A stretch of DNA of 64,000 nt from an uncultured Bacteroidaceae bacterium (GTDB lineage: Bacteria > Bacteroidota > Bacteroidia > Bacteroidales > Bacteroidaceae), in contig CAJOLZ010000004.1 in the NCBI GenBank assembly GCA_905235575.1, forward strand, positions 46,043-110,042. Reading direction: 5' to 3'. A model generated the notes under the pieces. That model was not told where the DNA came from. It did no database searches and was given only the letters and a program-made list of their open reading frames with translations. A program made the position numbers and the translations under genes. Each line of letters starts with the position of its first letter. Positions within the stretch are counted from its first letter, which is position 1. Below, piece by piece: positions 1 to 9,703 of the stretch.

Positions 1-170
1 CCATACTCTCCCAACAGCTCAACGTCAACATACGGCAGCTCAATATCGAAAGTAACGACGGACTCTTCCAGGCCGACATACACCTCGATGTCTATGACGC
101 CGACGACGTAAAAGCCATCTGCCGAGACCTCAAGGGTATCGAAGAAATCGAGGAGGTGACGCGATACTGA
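1..170 (+). CDS. C-terminal end of a RelA/SpoT-type (p)ppGpp synthetase/hydrolase (5' truncated by window)
   Basis: Only the last 55 codons are present (reading frame from base 3, stop TGA at 168-170). The peptide runs from LSQQLNVNIRQLNIES through DGLFQADIHLDVYDADDVKA to a final EEVTRY. This is the pattern of the ACT (RRM-like) regulatory domain that closes long RelA/SpoT proteins: an N-terminal strand with VNIRxLNIES, a DGxFxAxIxLxV strand, then a helix and a last strand of the type IxxVxR. Long Rsh proteins make or degrade the alarmone (p)ppGpp, and the ACT domain senses ribosome or amino-acid state. The catalytic domains lie outside the window, so synthetase and hydrolase activity cannot be judged. 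The downstream neighbour merR is convergent, and the repeat hairpins at 199-286 separate the two. Confidence 0.75.
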   Translation, partial: ILSQQLNVNIRQLNIESNDGLFQADIHLDVYDADDVKAICRDLKGIEEIEEVTRY

Positions 171-198
171 CAGGACTGGGAATACAGAGGTAGAAAAA

Positions 199-286
199 AA
201 GGACCGTGGTGCGACGCCTGTCGCACCACGGTCCTCAAGCCATCGCACCGTGCTGCGTCAGCCGACGCAGCACGGTGCGTTTTTTG
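199..286 (+). repeat. 4 x 22-bp GC-rich palindromic intergenic element (copy R1), likely terminator
   Basis: Four 22-bp units start at 199, 221, 243 and 265. Units 1 and 2 form a hairpin at 201-234, units 3 and 4 another at 245-278, followed by a T run at 280-285. It lies between the convergent relA/spoT-type gene and merR gene, where it could stop transcription from both sides. It belongs to the dispersed family described in the findings. Confidence 0.85.
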
Positions 287-295
287 TATCTTCGT

Positions 296-646
296 TTATG
301 CAAGTTCCCCCAACTCCCGTCTGATGCTCACCAGTTCGTTGCGCACGGCCTGCAGACGGTCTATCATCTGCGAGATGTCAGAGGCCCCACGGCGGTTCTT
401 GCGCAGAGCCTCGCGCGCTGCAGCTATCTTGAGTCCCCGCACCTTGAGCATATTGTATACGAGCCTCACCTGCTCTATGTCTTCGAGACTGTATTGGCGC
501 ACGTTGCGGCCGCTCTTACGAGGCGCGATTACCTGCGGAAATTCTTTCTCCCAATAGCGCAGGACACTTTCGGCCACGCCGAACTGCTCAGCGACCTCGC
601 TGATGGAATAGTACTTCTTCAGGTTGCGGTGGGAAAGGGATGACAT
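296..646 (-). CDS. MerR family transcriptional regulator
   Basis: This is a 116-residue protein with a winged helix-turn-helix of the MerR type near the N-terminus: YYSISEVAEQFGVAESVLRY followed by WEKEF, then the wing segment NVRQYSLEDIEQVRLVYNML. The C-terminal part (about residues 75-116) is a helical, charged segment that probably forms the dimer coiled coil. No cysteine cluster or ligand-binding domain is present, so it resembles the short MerR-like proteins common in Bacteroidetes rather than a metal sensor. The start at 646 sits just behind a minus-strand TACTTTTG box at 669-676. It is divergent from alaS, and the two promoters overlap almost completely, so binding of this regulator at its own promoter could also affect alaS (inference). 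No target is known from the sequence. Confidence 0.85.
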   Translation of the reverse strand: MSSLSHRNLKKYYSISEVAEQFGVAESVLRYWEKEFPQVIAPRKSGRNVRQYSLEDIEQVRLVYNMLKVRGLKIAAAREALRKNRRGASDISQMIDRLQAVRNELVSIRRELGELA

Positions 647-664
647 ATCTTTTAGCCTATTTTC

Positions 665-699
665 TTTGCAAAAGTACGCAAAACGACGTATCTTTGCAA
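665..699. promoter_or_regulatory. Overlapping divergent promoters for merR (-) and alaS (+)
   Basis: On the plus strand TTTG at 665-668 is followed after 20 bases by TATCTTTG at 689-696. On the minus strand TTG (bases 697-699) is followed after 20 bases by TACTTTTG (bases 669-676). Both match the Bacteroidetes TTG/TAnnTTTG promoter. Each promoter's -33 element abuts the other's -7 element. Confidence 0.75.
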
Positions 700-755
700 G
701 GTTTTTACCAAATTTTTCTCAAAAAGCAAGGCTCTAAACTGAAAAAAACGCATAT

Positions 756-3368
756 ATGACTGCAAACGAAATCCGCGACTCGTTCAAGAGGTTCTTCGAG
801 TCGAAACAGCATCTGATTGTACCCTCGGCCCCGATGGTAGTGAAGGACGACCCCACGCTGATGTTCACCAACGCCGGAATGAACCAGTTCAAGGACATCA
901 TCCTGGGCAACGTGGCGCCCAAATGCCGACGACAGGCCGACACACAGAAGTGCCTCCGCGTGAGCGGCAAGCACAACGACCTCGAAGAAGTAGGCCACGA
1001 TACCTATCACCACACGATGTTCGAGATGCTGGGCAACTGGTCGTTCGGTGACTATTTCAAACGCGAGGCCATCTCGTGGGCATGGGAATATCTGGTAGAT
1101 GTTCTCAAACTCGACCCCAAGGACCTCTACGCCACCGTCTTCGAAGGTTCACCCGAGGAGGGACTGGAGCGCGACAACGAGGCTGCCGCCATCTGGGAAG
1201 AGTTCCTGCCGAAAGACCACATCATCAACGGCAACAAGCACGACAACTTCTGGGAAATGGGCGACACCGGACCATGCGGACCATGCTCCGAAATACACAT
1301 CGACAGCCGCCCCGAGGCTGAGAAAGCCCAGACACCCGGTGCACTGATGGTGAACAAAGACCATCCGCAGGTCATCGAGATCTGGAACCTCGTATTCATG
1401 CAATACAACCGCAAGGCCGACCATAGCCTGGAACCGCTGCCGGCAAAAGTCATCGACACAGGCATGGGTTTCGAACGTCTGGTGCGCACCATGCAAGGCA
1501 AGACCAGCAACTACGACACCGACGTCTTCCAGCCGCTCATCCAGGTGATGGCCGAGAAAGCCGGCGTGAAATACGGTGACAACGAGCAGACCGACATCGC
1601 CATCCGCGTCATCGTGGACCATCTGCGCGCCATCGCCTTCAGTATCGCCGACGGACAGCTGCCCAGCAACGCCAAGGCAGGCTACGTCATCCGTCGCATC
1701 CTGCGTCGAGCCGTACGCTACGGCTACACCTTCCTCGGACAGAAACAAGCATTCATCTATACACTCGTGCCCACACTCATACAGGAGATGGGACACGCCT
1801 TCCCCGAGATAGCAGCCCAGAAGGAACTCATCATGAAAGTGATGAAAGAAGAAGAAGACAGCTTCCTGCGCACACTCGAGACAGGTATCCGACTGCTAAA
1901 CGGTGTCATGGCCGATGCAAAAGCCGCAGGCAAGACTGAGATAGCCGGAACCGAAGCATTCACACTCTTCGACACCTTCGGTTTCCCGCTCGACCTCACC
2001 GAACTCATCTGCCGCGAGAACGGACTCACAGTGGACGAAGCTGGTTTCCAGACCGAGATGCAGAAACAGAAAGACCGTGCCCGCAACGCCGCACAGAAAG
2101 AGCTCGGCGACTGGGTGATACTGCGCGACGGCGAGAGCCGCTTCGTTGGCTATGACTATACCGAATACACCTGCCACATCCTCAAGTACCGCGAAGTCAA
2201 GCAGAAGAAAGGCATCGTCTATGAAGTGATACTCGACGAGACACCCTTCTACGGCGAGATGGGAGGCGAAGTAGGCGACCAGGGCGACCTCATCAACGGC
2301 GAAGAAACCATCCGCGTACTCGACACCAAGAAAGAAGCAGGCGTAGCAGTACACATCGTGGACCGCATCCCCACCAATCCCGAAGCCGAGTTCATGGCCT
2401 GCGTCGACGTGGAGAGACGTCGCGACATCGAAGCCAACCACACCTGCACACACCTGCTCGACGAGGCGCTCCGCCAGGTGCTCGGCACCCACGTAGAGCA
2501 GAAAGGCTCACTCGTCACCGACGAAGGGCTCCGCTTCGACTTCTCACACTTCGAGAAAGTCACCCCCGAGCAACTGCGACAGGTGGAACACATCGTCAAC
2601 GAGAAGATACGCCAGGACATCCCCCTGCAGGAATACCGTGACCTCCCCATCGAAGAAGCCCGCAAGCTGGGAGCCATCGCACTCTTCGGTGAGAAATACG
2701 GCGACAAGGTGCGCGTCGTACAGTTCGGCAACAGCGTAGAGTTCTGCGGCGGATGCCATGCCGCCAGCACAGGACGCCTCGGAATGGTACACATCGTCAG
2801 CGAGAGCAGCATTGCAGCAGGTGTGCGGCGCATCGAAGCCATCACAGGACGGCGCGTCGAAGAAATGATGAACCGAATGCAAGACGCCATCATCAACTTG
2901 AAAAGCCTCTTCAACAACGCTCCCGACTTGCTCGGCACCGTCAAGAAAGCCATCGATGACAACGCCGACCTGCGCCGTCAAGTTGACGAATTCAAGGCAG
3001 CACAGGCACAGAACTTCAAGCAGCAAATCATAGAAAAAGCACGCGAGGTGAACGGTGTCAAGGTAATAACCGGCATAACGCTCATCGACGCACAGAATGC
3101 CAAGGACCTCGCATTCCAGCTGCGTGCACAATTCCCCGAACACCTGCTGGCAGTCATCGGCGGAGCAACCGACGGCAAGCCCAACCTCACCGTCACCCTT
3201 TCAGACGACCTCGTTGCCCAGGGTAAGAACGCAGGACAGCTCGTGCGCGAAGCTGGAAAGCTCATACAGGGCGGAGGCGGAGGCCAACCTCACTTTGCCA
3301 CCGCAGGAGGCAAGAACGTCGACGGTCTCAAGGCGGCTGTCGAAAAGGTTGTCGAACTCGCACTCTGA
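756..3368 (+). CDS. alaS: Alanyl-tRNA synthetase
   Basis: At 870 residues this has the normal full length for AlaRS. It charges tRNA-Ala with alanine in the cytoplasm. The N-terminal class II catalytic core begins [17 protein letters not shown] and contains motifs such as [14 protein letters not shown] and [13 protein letters not shown]. The editing domain shows its zinc/hydrolysis ligands as H562 and H566 (HTCTH) and C664 and H668 (CGGCH). A coiled region and the DHHA1-type C-terminal domain follow, with the glycine-rich [14 protein letters not shown] near the end. The ATG at 756 lies about 60 bases after the TATCTTTG box at 689-696. The gene stands alone, with repeat R2 and its strong hairpin directly after the stop. 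Confidence 0.97.
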   Translation: MTANEIRDSFKRFFESKQHLIVPSAPMVVKDDPTLMFTNAGMNQFKDIILGNVAPKCRRQADTQKCLRVSGKHNDLEEVGHDTYHHTMFEMLGNWSFGDYFKREAISWAWEYLVDVLKLDPKDLYATVFEGSPEEGLERDNEAAAIWEEFLPKDHIINGNKHDNFWEMGDTGPCGPCSEIHIDSRPEAEKAQTPGALMVNKDHPQVIEIWNLVFMQYNRKADHSLEPLPAKVIDTGMGFERLVRTMQGKTSNYDTDVFQPLIQVMAEKAGVKYGDNEQTDIAIRVIVDHLRAIAFSIADGQLPSNAKAGYVIRRILRRAVRYGYTFLGQKQAFIYTLVPTLIQEMGHAFPEIAAQKELIMKVMKEEEDSFLRTLETGIRLLNGVMADAKAAGKTEIAGTEAFTLFDTFGFPLDLTELICRENGLTVDEAGFQTEMQKQKDRARNAAQKELGDWVILRDGESRFVGYDYTEYTCHILKYREVKQKKGIVYEVILDETPFYGEMGGEVGDQGDLINGEETIRVLDTKKEAGVAVHIVDRIPTNPEAEFMACVDVERRRDIEANHTCTHLLDEALRQVLGTHVEQKGSLVTDEGLRFDFSHFEKVTPEQLRQVEHIVNEKIRQDIPLQEYRDLPIEEARKLGAIALFGEKYGDKVRVVQFGNSVEFCGGCHAASTGRLGMVHIVSESSIAAGVRRIEAITGRRVEEMMNRMQDAIINLKSLFNNAPDLLGTVKKAIDDNADLRRQVDEFKAAQAQNFKQQIIEKAREVNGVKVITGITLIDAQNAKDLAFQLRAQFPEHLLAVIGGATDGKPNLTVTLSDDLVAQGKNAGQLVREAGKLIQGGGGGQPHFATAGGKNVDGLKAAVEKVVELAL

Positions 3369-3372
3369 AACT

Positions 3373-3460
3373 GCGCACCGCAGAGCGTCGGCTAACGCAC
3401 CACGCTGCGACAGGATACGCACCACGCTGCGACAAACGTCGCAGCGTGGTGCGTTTTCAT
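3373..3460 (+). repeat. 4 x 22-bp element R2 with a 16-bp-stem terminator hairpin
   Basis: Units start at 3373, 3395, 3417 and 3439. The last two form a perfect 16-bp stem (3418-3433 with 3438-3453, loop AAAC) followed by TTTT. This is a textbook intrinsic terminator for alaS, and it faces the minus-strand gene remnant. Confidence 0.88.
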
Positions 3461-3499
3461 TATCTCCACTCCCCGACCTTCTGAACGAGTTTTTCAGAG

Positions 3500-4115
3500 T
3501 CAGTATCCCATGCGCGAGGTGTCGACCTCTTTCTTTTTCTTCTTCGTGAAGTTTCCGATGCGGTAGATGGCAGTGAGGGAGTAGTTGGTGTAGGGCATCC
3601 AGACGCGCATTGCGTAGTCCTGATTGGCTAATGTGGAACGGGTGTCGATGTGGGCGTTCAGGATATTCTCGCCTTGGGCCACGAGACTCCACTTGCCATC
3701 CATGGAGGTATAGCAGAGTGTGGCGTTGAGCCGCAGGAACGGGTCGATGTCGTAAACGCCCTGAATGGCCTTCGTCTGGAAGAACGGGTTGAGAATAAAC
3801 TGGATGTTGTGCTTTTGGGAAAGTTTTGCCACGGCCATACCGCTGAGGATGCCGGCGAGGCTGGTGCGGTCGATGGGCAGGTCGAAGAAGTCGGTCTTGT
3901 CATGAAGGTAAAGGGCGGTGCCCATGACGTTGCCGTTGAGCCAACTGCCCACATGGAACTGCGCCGAGGCTTGCAGACCGAAGTAGTTGGAGTAGTCGAA
4001 GTTGGTCTGTTTCATCACCACGGCCATACGGTCGGAGGGCTGATAGGCCATCTGCACGAAGTAGTCCGGCTCCAACATGGCGAAGACGGAAAAGGTCCTC
4101 AAGTATTCTCGGTTC
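3500..4115 (-). pseudogene. Remnant of a TonB-dependent receptor / outer-membrane beta-barrel protein (C-terminal fragment)
   Basis: About 200 codons encode only the last beta-strands of an outer-membrane barrel of the SusC/OmpR-like kind. Alternating aromatic and polar strands such as NYFGLQASAQFHVGSWL, LNATLCYTSMDGKWSLVAQG and NYSLTAIYRIG are visible, with ENILNAH as the usual last extracellular turn. Full-length relatives have 700-1000 residues with a plug and a carboxypeptidase-like domain, all missing here. An open frame continues upstream to 4180 without similarity, and the AT-rich sequence beyond that carries no plug. The protein lacks a signal peptide and so could not reach the outer membrane. 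It is most likely a decayed gene end. The similarity boundary at about 4115 is approximate. Confidence 0.65.
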
Positions 4116-4344
4116 AAGCATATCACGATTCGGCTTTTAGCGCCCCGTGTCGAGGCACATCCATATATAAGACACCTCAAACCTATCGATTTTTTACGGG
4201 AAAAGCAACTTTTTGTTACTTTATCTTGTTACAGAACCTTCCCGCATTGGGCATATTTCGGCAACAGCGTGTACCATTATATATTCATGCGCGTGCGAGC
4301 GCGACAAATGGGGTTGAGGTCAGGCCCTCGGCATGGGGTTGTGT

Positions 4345-4482
4345 GACGCACTGCGGTGCGTGCCATGTCGCAGCACGGTGCGCAGGCTGTCGCAGCGTGG
4401 TGCGTTGCCCGTCGCAGCACGGTGCGTCGTACGTCGCCGCTTGGCTTTGCCGCTTCTGCCCACGTTAATGTGGTGCATTTTT
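4345..4482 (+). repeat. 22-bp repeat array R3 (four regular units plus a degenerate tail)
   Basis: Four units start exactly at 4345, 4367, 4389 and 4411. Here the units are mostly direct rather than inverted repeats. A degenerate tail ends in GTGGTGCATTTTT at 4470-4482. The 508-bp gap 4181-4688 otherwise holds the inverted motif pair listed next and an AT-rich stretch before porP. I see no TAnnTTTG box for porP. Confidence 0.75.
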
Positions 4483-4612
4483 AACCCGAATCGGTCTTTG
4501 AGATTTATGTCAGAGTGACAGATGCCGCAAGAGTTGTTATTATGACATAAAAAGGCTTCTCATTCAAAAGTAAAGTCACTTTTGTCGACCTTATGAGCGA
4601 TTTGGGTTTAAC
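4483..4612. repeat. Inverted pair of the AACCCGAATCGGTC motif
   Basis: AACCCGAATCGGTC lies at 4483-4496, and a diverged inverted copy (reverse complement AACCCAAATCGCTC) at about 4598-4611. The same motif occurs at 39858, 43175 and 63607 (with an inverted mate at 63674-63687), each time within about 130 bp of a 22-bp repeat array. Function is unknown. Confidence 0.5.
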
Positions 4613-4688
4613 ATTTCCATCGCGGTCGGTCGAAAAAAAACATGGCATATACAATAAATAAAGGAGCGAGTGCGTTATTTAGGTTAGG

Positions 4689-5627
4689 ATGAAAAGACTG
4701 CTCTGGATAGGTATGCTGCTGGCCTGCCTGACGGCAAAGGCGCAATTCGACGTGGCGTTCACCAACTCATGGGCGCTACAGTCGTACTACAATCCTGCGG
4801 CAACAGGTGTAGACGGTCTGCTGAATGTTCAGGGCGCCTACAGCATGCAGATGGTTGGATTCGACGACGCACCGGCCACGATGCTGGCAAGCGTCGACCT
4901 TCCGGCATTCTTCCTCGGCCCCAACCACGGCATGGGTGTGGTTTTCGTGAACGACAAGGCAGCGGCCTTCACTACGAAACGAATCTGCATTCAGTATGCC
5001 TATCACCAGAAGTTATGGCGCGGACGGCTGAGCGGCGGTGTGCGGGTCGGACTGCTGAACGAGGGCTTCGACGGCACAAAGCTGGATGTCATAACCCCTG
5101 GCGACCCAGCCTTCGCCACAAGCCAAGCCACGGGCAACGCCTTCGACTTCGATGCAGGTCTGCGCTACACCTACAAGGAACTCTGGTATGCCGGAGTGTG
5201 CATGCAGCACTGCATGAGCCCGACGATGACGCTGGGCGATGAGAAGCGCTACGAGATAAATGTGGACCCGCTCTATGTGGCCACGGGCGGATACATCTAC
5301 CACTTCCGCCAACCACAATTTGCGCTGCATACGGATGCCATACTGCGGACCGACCTCTCGACGTGGCGCGGCGACCTGACAGCCCGTCTGACCTACGACG
5401 GCAACAAGGGGAAAATGTACGGCGGAGTGATGTATAGTCCCACCTACAGCGCCGCAGTCCTGCTGGGATTCAACTTCCACGGCGTAAACATCGGCTACTC
5501 GTACGAAATGTATACCACAGGCATCGGCGCCCTGCACGGCACACACGAACTGGTGCTGGGCTATCAGACCGACCTGAACCTGTTCAAGAAAGGAAAGAAC
5601 CTGCACAAGAGTGTGCGGCTACTATAA
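4689..5627 (+). CDS. porP: PorP/SprF family type IX secretion system membrane protein
   Basis: This 312-residue protein starts with a signal peptide (MKRLLWIGMLLACLTAKAQ) and then the family hallmark SWALQSYYNPAATG. The rest is a series of amphipathic beta-strands (for example GRLSGGVRVGLLNEGF and AVLLGFNFHGVNIGYSYEMY) expected for an outer-membrane barrel. The end has HELVLGYQTDLNL, the usual last strand of PorP/SprF proteins. In Porphyromonas and Flavobacterium, PorP/SprF is an outer-membrane part of the T9SS or of its adhesin-anchoring branch. It is the first gene of the porP-gldKLMN cluster, 29 bases before gldK, and is likely co-transcribed with it. Confidence 0.9.
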   Translation: MKRLLWIGMLLACLTAKAQFDVAFTNSWALQSYYNPAATGVDGLLNVQGAYSMQMVGFDDAPATMLASVDLPAFFLGPNHGMGVVFVNDKAAAFTTKRICIQYAYHQKLWRGRLSGGVRVGLLNEGFDGTKLDVITPGDPAFATSQATGNAFDFDAGLRYTYKELWYAGVCMQHCMSPTMTLGDEKRYEINVDPLYVATGGYIYHFRQPQFALHTDAILRTDLSTWRGDLTARLTYDGNKGKMYGGVMYSPTYSAAVLLGFNFHGVNIGYSYEMYTTGIGALHGTHELVLGYQTDLNLFKKGKNLHKSVRLL

Positions 5628-5656
5628 ACATTTTGACCAAGAACAAAACGTAAAGT

Positions 5657-7138
5657 ATGAAGACAAAAAGTCTGTTAATAGTGATGACTGCACTGTGCTG
5701 CCTGATACTGACGGGCTGCATGGGGGCGTCATCGTCGGCTAACGCCACGGGCGGAGAACTCATTGGCGTGAAAGGTTCGGCCTACAACGAACCTACGCCC
5801 TACGGCATGGTGCCCGTGCACAAAGGCTCGCTCAAGGTGGGTCTCGAAGCCAACGACACCCTGTGGGGTGCCGACTTCCCACTGCGCGAGATCAGCGTAG
5901 ACGGATTCTGGATGGACGAAAAGGAAATCAGCAATGCCAAATACCGCCAGTTTGTATATTGGGTGCGTGACAGCATCATCCGCGAACGACTGGCCGACGC
6001 CGTCGACGAGACATACAGGATTGAGATGGACAAGGAGGGCAACCCCATCACGCCCCACCTGAACTGGAGCAAGGCCATTCCCTGGAAACGCGCCAACGAG
6101 GACGAACTGGAAATCATCGAAAGCCTCTACGTGATTCATCCCATCGACGGAACGAAGATGCTCGACGCAAGCCAGCTGAACTATCGCTACGAAATCTATG
6201 ACTACGCCGCAGCTGCACAGCGCAAATATCGTCTGAATCCCGAAGAACGCGACCTGAACACCGACCACGCCGTGAGCAACGAGGAGGTGATGATAAGCAA
6301 AGATACTGCTTGGATTGACGACGACGGAAAGATAGTTCGCGAGACCATCACAAGACCGCTCTCCGGACCTTGGGACTTCCTGAACACCTACATCGTGAAC
6401 GTCTATCCCGACACGACATGCTGGGTGAACGACTTCCCCAACGCCGACAACGAACGATACATGAAACTCTACTTCTCGAACCCAGCCTACGACGACTATC
6501 CTGTGGTGGGCGTATCGTGGGAGCAGGCCAACGCATTCTGCGCCTGGCGCACCGACTTCCTCATCAAGGGTCTGGGCAACTATGCAAAGCAGATTCAGCG
6601 CTTCCGCCTGCCGAGCGAGATTGAATGGGAGTTTGCTGCCCGCGGCAAAGAGGGCAACCCCTTCCCCTGGGAAAGCGAAGACGTGAAGAGCAACAAGGGA
6701 TGCTTCTACGCAAACTTCAAGCCCGACCGAGGGAACTATACACTGGACGGCAGCCTCATCACCAGCAAGTGCGGCATATTCAGCGCCAACAGCAACGGAC
6801 TCTATGACATGGCCGGCAACGTGGCAGAATGGACCAGCACCATCTATACAGAAGCCGGTGTGGAGAGCATGAGCGACATGAACCCCGAACTGAGGTACAA
6901 CGCCGCAAAGGAAGACCCCTATCGACTGAAGAAGAAGAGTGTGCGCGGCGGCTCGTGGAAAGACCCCGAGAGCATGATTCGCAGTGCCTGGCGTGCCTAT
7001 GAATATCAGAACCAACCGCGATGCTACGTCGGTTTCCGTTGTGTGCGCACCATGGTGAACGACAAGGGAGGCAACGTCGGGAAAGGCAGTAAAGGCCAAA
7101 AGACATCGACAGCCAGCGCACGAAAAGAACGCCGATAG
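5657..7138 (+). CDS. gldK: Type IX secretion system ring lipoprotein GldK/PorK
   Basis: At 493 residues this matches the GldK/PorK family. A lipoprotein signal with lipobox LTGC (residues 18-21) leads into a formylglycine-generating-enzyme-like (FGE-sulfatase) fold: GFWMDEKEISNAKYRQFVYW, then YPVVGVSWEQANAFCAWR, RLPSEIEWEFAARG, YDMAGNVAEWTS and VRGGSWKDPES. In characterised T9SS, PorK/GldK forms a periplasmic ring with PorN/GldN attached to the outer membrane. The FGE fold is thought to be structural there, not enzymatic. A long insert (about residues 150-260) between the first FGE strands and the core is typical of GldK. The tail is basic. gldL follows after 45 bases. Confidence 0.93.
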   Translation: MKTKSLLIVMTALCCLILTGCMGASSSANATGGELIGVKGSAYNEPTPYGMVPVHKGSLKVGLEANDTLWGADFPLREISVDGFWMDEKEISNAKYRQFVYWVRDSIIRERLADAVDETYRIEMDKEGNPITPHLNWSKAIPWKRANEDELEIIESLYVIHPIDGTKMLDASQLNYRYEIYDYAAAAQRKYRLNPEERDLNTDHAVSNEEVMISKDTAWIDDDGKIVRETITRPLSGPWDFLNTYIVNVYPDTTCWVNDFPNADNERYMKLYFSNPAYDDYPVVGVSWEQANAFCAWRTDFLIKGLGNYAKQIQRFRLPSEIEWEFAARGKEGNPFPWESEDVKSNKGCFYANFKPDRGNYTLDGSLITSKCGIFSANSNGLYDMAGNVAEWTSTIYTEAGVESMSDMNPELRYNAAKEDPYRLKKKSVRGGSWKDPESMIRSAWRAYEYQNQPRCYVGFRCVRTMVNDKGGNVGKGSKGQKTSTASARKERR

Positions 7139-7183
7139 GCCATATCAAAGACAACATTAAACCGAAAACAGTAAATACACATC

Positions 7184-8065
7184 ATGAATCCCATAATCAA
7201 ATTGCAGAAGTGGATGGACTCTCCGGCAGGCCAGATATTTATGAACTATGCCTACAGCTGGGGTGCAGCCATCGTCGTCTTAGGTGCATTGTTCAAGCTG
7301 ACACACATCCCCGGAGCCAACGAGATATTGTTTGTCAGTATGATGACCGAAGTGCTGGTATTCTTCATTTCCGGTTTCGAGAAGCCCTATGATAAATACA
7401 GCGAAAAAGATGAAAACGCAGGCGGAGGCCAGACTGTGGTTGTGGCAGGCGGCGGAACTCCGTTGCCCGAGGGTGCCGAAGTTCCTCAAGGTCCCATCGT
7501 AATCGGTGGAGGAGCACCTGTTGTGGGTGGCGGTACAACCATCATCGGCGGTGGAGCTACCGGAGCCATCGGAGGCAACATCGACCCCGAAGCATTGGCA
7601 GCAGGCACAGGGTTAAGTGCAGCTGCAGCAAATCTGGCAGCAGCAGGCCAGGCCGCAGCCGAGGCACAACTGGCATTGAGCCAGCTGAACGGCGGAGGTG
7701 CAGGCATCGACCCCAACAGCATCAAGGCCACCGACCCGCAGGCCATCGAAGAAGCCGTCACAAACTATGCAAAGGAACTAACCGAACTGACCGAGGTGCT
7801 GGTGCGCGTCAAGGAACAGGCTGCCCGCATGAGCACCGACAGCGAAGAGATGGAAAACCTGAACCGCACACTGACAGGCATCGCTACGGTGTACGAACTG
7901 CAGCTGCGTAACATCAGCAAACAGGTGAGCACCATCGAACAAATTGACGAGCAGACACGCCGCATGGCACAGCAGATAGAAGAACTGAACAATGTCTATG
8001 CACGCATGATAAAAGCTCTGACGGTGAACATGGGCCCGAACATCGCCACCAACGAAGAGTCTTAA
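7184..8065 (+). CDS. gldL: Type IX secretion system motor protein GldL/PorL
   Basis: This 293-residue protein opens with KWMDSPAGQIFMNYAYSWG and has two transmembrane helices, at about residues 19-38 and 45-63. The second includes the acidic residues (MMTEVLVF, then GFEKP) implicated in proton use by the GldLM motor. A cytoplasmic Gly/Ala/Val-rich low-complexity linker (about 78-170) follows, then a coiled coil (about 190-285). In T9SS the inner-membrane GldL pentamer surrounds GldM helices and converts proton motive force into rotation. The linker makes it longer than the flavobacterial protein (about 215 residues) but comparable to PorL. It lies between gldK and gldM, as in other Bacteroidetes. 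Confidence 0.93.
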   Translation: MNPIIKLQKWMDSPAGQIFMNYAYSWGAAIVVLGALFKLTHIPGANEILFVSMMTEVLVFFISGFEKPYDKYSEKDENAGGGQTVVVAGGGTPLPEGAEVPQGPIVIGGGAPVVGGGTTIIGGGATGAIGGNIDPEALAAGTGLSAAAANLAAAGQAAAEAQLALSQLNGGGAGIDPNSIKATDPQAIEEAVTNYAKELTELTEVLVRVKEQAARMSTDSEEMENLNRTLTGIATVYELQLRNISKQVSTIEQIDEQTRRMAQQIEELNNVYARMIKALTVNMGPNIATNEES

Positions 8066-8107
8066 CGCAACACCCGAACCACTCACACTTAATCCGAATT
8101 TAAGGAG

Positions 8108-9673
8108 ATGCCAATAAAGAAGAAACGGGTCTCGCCCCGCCAAAAGATGATAAACCTGATGTACTTGGTCTTGCTGGCCATGCTCGCCCTCAATGTGTCG
8201 AGCGACGTACTGAATGGTTTCTCGCTGGTCTCGGACGGACTCAATAAATCCACCCAGAACGCCAATCAGGTGAACCAAGGCATCTACGCAGAGTTTGAAC
8301 AGCAGATGAAGTCAAACCCTACGAAGGTGAAGCAATGGTATGACAAGGCACAATACGTGCGCAGCATCAGCGACTCGCTCTATAACCTGTCGGAAGATCT
8401 GAAGGTGGCGATCGTGAAAAAAAGCGATGGAAAGGATGGCGATGTGGAGAATATCAAGAACCGCGAAGACCTGGAGGCCAGTACACAGGTGATGCTGGCA
8501 CCCGGAAAGGGACGCGGTGCAGAACTGTACAAGCGCATCAACAACTATCGCGAGCAGATTATCACGATGGTGACCGACGAGAAGAAACGCGAAATCATCA
8601 GCAGCAACCTGAGCACCGAGCTGCCACAAAAAGCACGTCTGCTGGGCAAGAACTGGCAGGAATACATGTTCGAGAACATGCCCACAGCTGCTGCCGTCAC
8701 ACTGCTCACAAAGCTGCAGAGCGACGTACGCTATGCCGAAGGCGAAGTGCTTCACAACCTGATTAGCAACGTCGACGTAAAGGATATCCGTGTGAACTTG
8801 CTCGATGCCTACGTCATCCCCAATTCGCAGACCATAGTGCAAGGCGGACGATTCACGGCACAAATCTTCATGGCTGCCGTCGACACCACACGTCGCCCCA
8901 CCATCTACGTAGGTGGCAAGGAGATAAAGAGCGAGAAAGGCATATACGAAACCGTGTGCAACTCAACGGGCGACTTCTCTCTGAACGGATACATCGAGAT
9001 GGTAGACGGTTCTGGAGAGACCGTGCGCCGCGACTTCTCGCAGAAATACACCGTAGTGGCACCCAGTGCGACGGTCAGTGCCGACATCATGAATGTTCTC
9101 TACGCAGGATATGACAACCCGATGAGTGTCAGCGTACCAGGTGTTCCGCGCAACCAGATAACCTGCACAATGACTGGTGGCTCACTCACCCCGAAGGGCG
9201 ACGGACACTTCATAGCCCGTCCCAGCAACCCTGGCGAGAATGCAGTCATCACCGTACATGCCCAGCACGACGGCCGTAGCCAGGAGATGGGCAAGTTCAC
9301 CTTCCGCGTCCGTAAACTGCCCGACCCGAAGGCATTCATTGCCTATGCCGATGCAAACGGTGGCGAGGAGCACTTTGACGGAGGCGGACTGAGCAAGCAA
9401 ATACTGATGAATACCGACGGCATCGGAGCTGCCATCGACGATGGTCTGCTGAATATCTCGTTCCAAGTGCTGGGCTTCGAGACCGTCTTCTACGATGCCA
9501 TGGGTAACGCAGTTCCCTACAAGAGCAACGGAGCACACTTCTCCGACCAGCAAAAAGGACAGATGCGCGGTTTGGCACGCAACAAACGATTCTATATCAC
9601 GAACGTCCAGGCCAAAGGTCCCGACGGCATTGACCGTACGCTCTCGGGAGCCATGGAAGTCATCATCAAGTAA
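8108..9673 (+). CDS. gldM: Type IX secretion system motor protein GldM/PorM
   Basis: This is a 521-residue protein with a short cytoplasmic N-terminus (MPIKKKRVSPRQKM), one transmembrane helix (INLMYLVLLAMLALNVSS, about residues 17-35) and a long periplasmic part. That part starts with a helical bundle (to about 220) and continues with Ig-like beta domains (for example SVPGVPRNQITCTMTGGSLT). This is the known architecture of GldM/PorM, whose dimer spans the periplasm and transmits rotation from GldL to the GldK-GldN ring. Length and domain order are normal, so the motor should be functional. The gene is 42 bases after gldL and 30 bases before gldN. Confidence 0.94.
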   Translation: MPIKKKRVSPRQKMINLMYLVLLAMLALNVSSDVLNGFSLVSDGLNKSTQNANQVNQGIYAEFEQQMKSNPTKVKQWYDKAQYVRSISDSLYNLSEDLKVAIVKKSDGKDGDVENIKNREDLEASTQVMLAPGKGRGAELYKRINNYREQIITMVTDEKKREIISSNLSTELPQKARLLGKNWQEYMFENMPTAAAVTLLTKLQSDVRYAEGEVLHNLISNVDVKDIRVNLLDAYVIPNSQTIVQGGRFTAQIFMAAVDTTRRPTIYVGGKEIKSEKGIYETVCNSTGDFSLNGYIEMVDGSGETVRRDFSQKYTVVAPSATVSADIMNVLYAGYDNPMSVSVPGVPRNQITCTMTGGSLTPKGDGHFIARPSNPGENAVITVHAQHDGRSQEMGKFTFRVRKLPDPKAFIAYADANGGEEHFDGGGLSKQILMNTDGIGAAIDDGLLNISFQVLGFETVFYDAMGNAVPYKSNGAHFSDQQKGQMRGLARNKRFYITNVQAKGPDGIDRTLSGAMEVIIK

Positions 9674-9703
9674 ACAAATGTGCATATCAAAAAATACCGT
9701 AAT

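Noticed and set aside
3650..4468. 272-codon plus-strand frame over the receptor remnant
   Set aside because: Antisense of the beta-barrel fragment running into repeat R3, with no recognisable domain.
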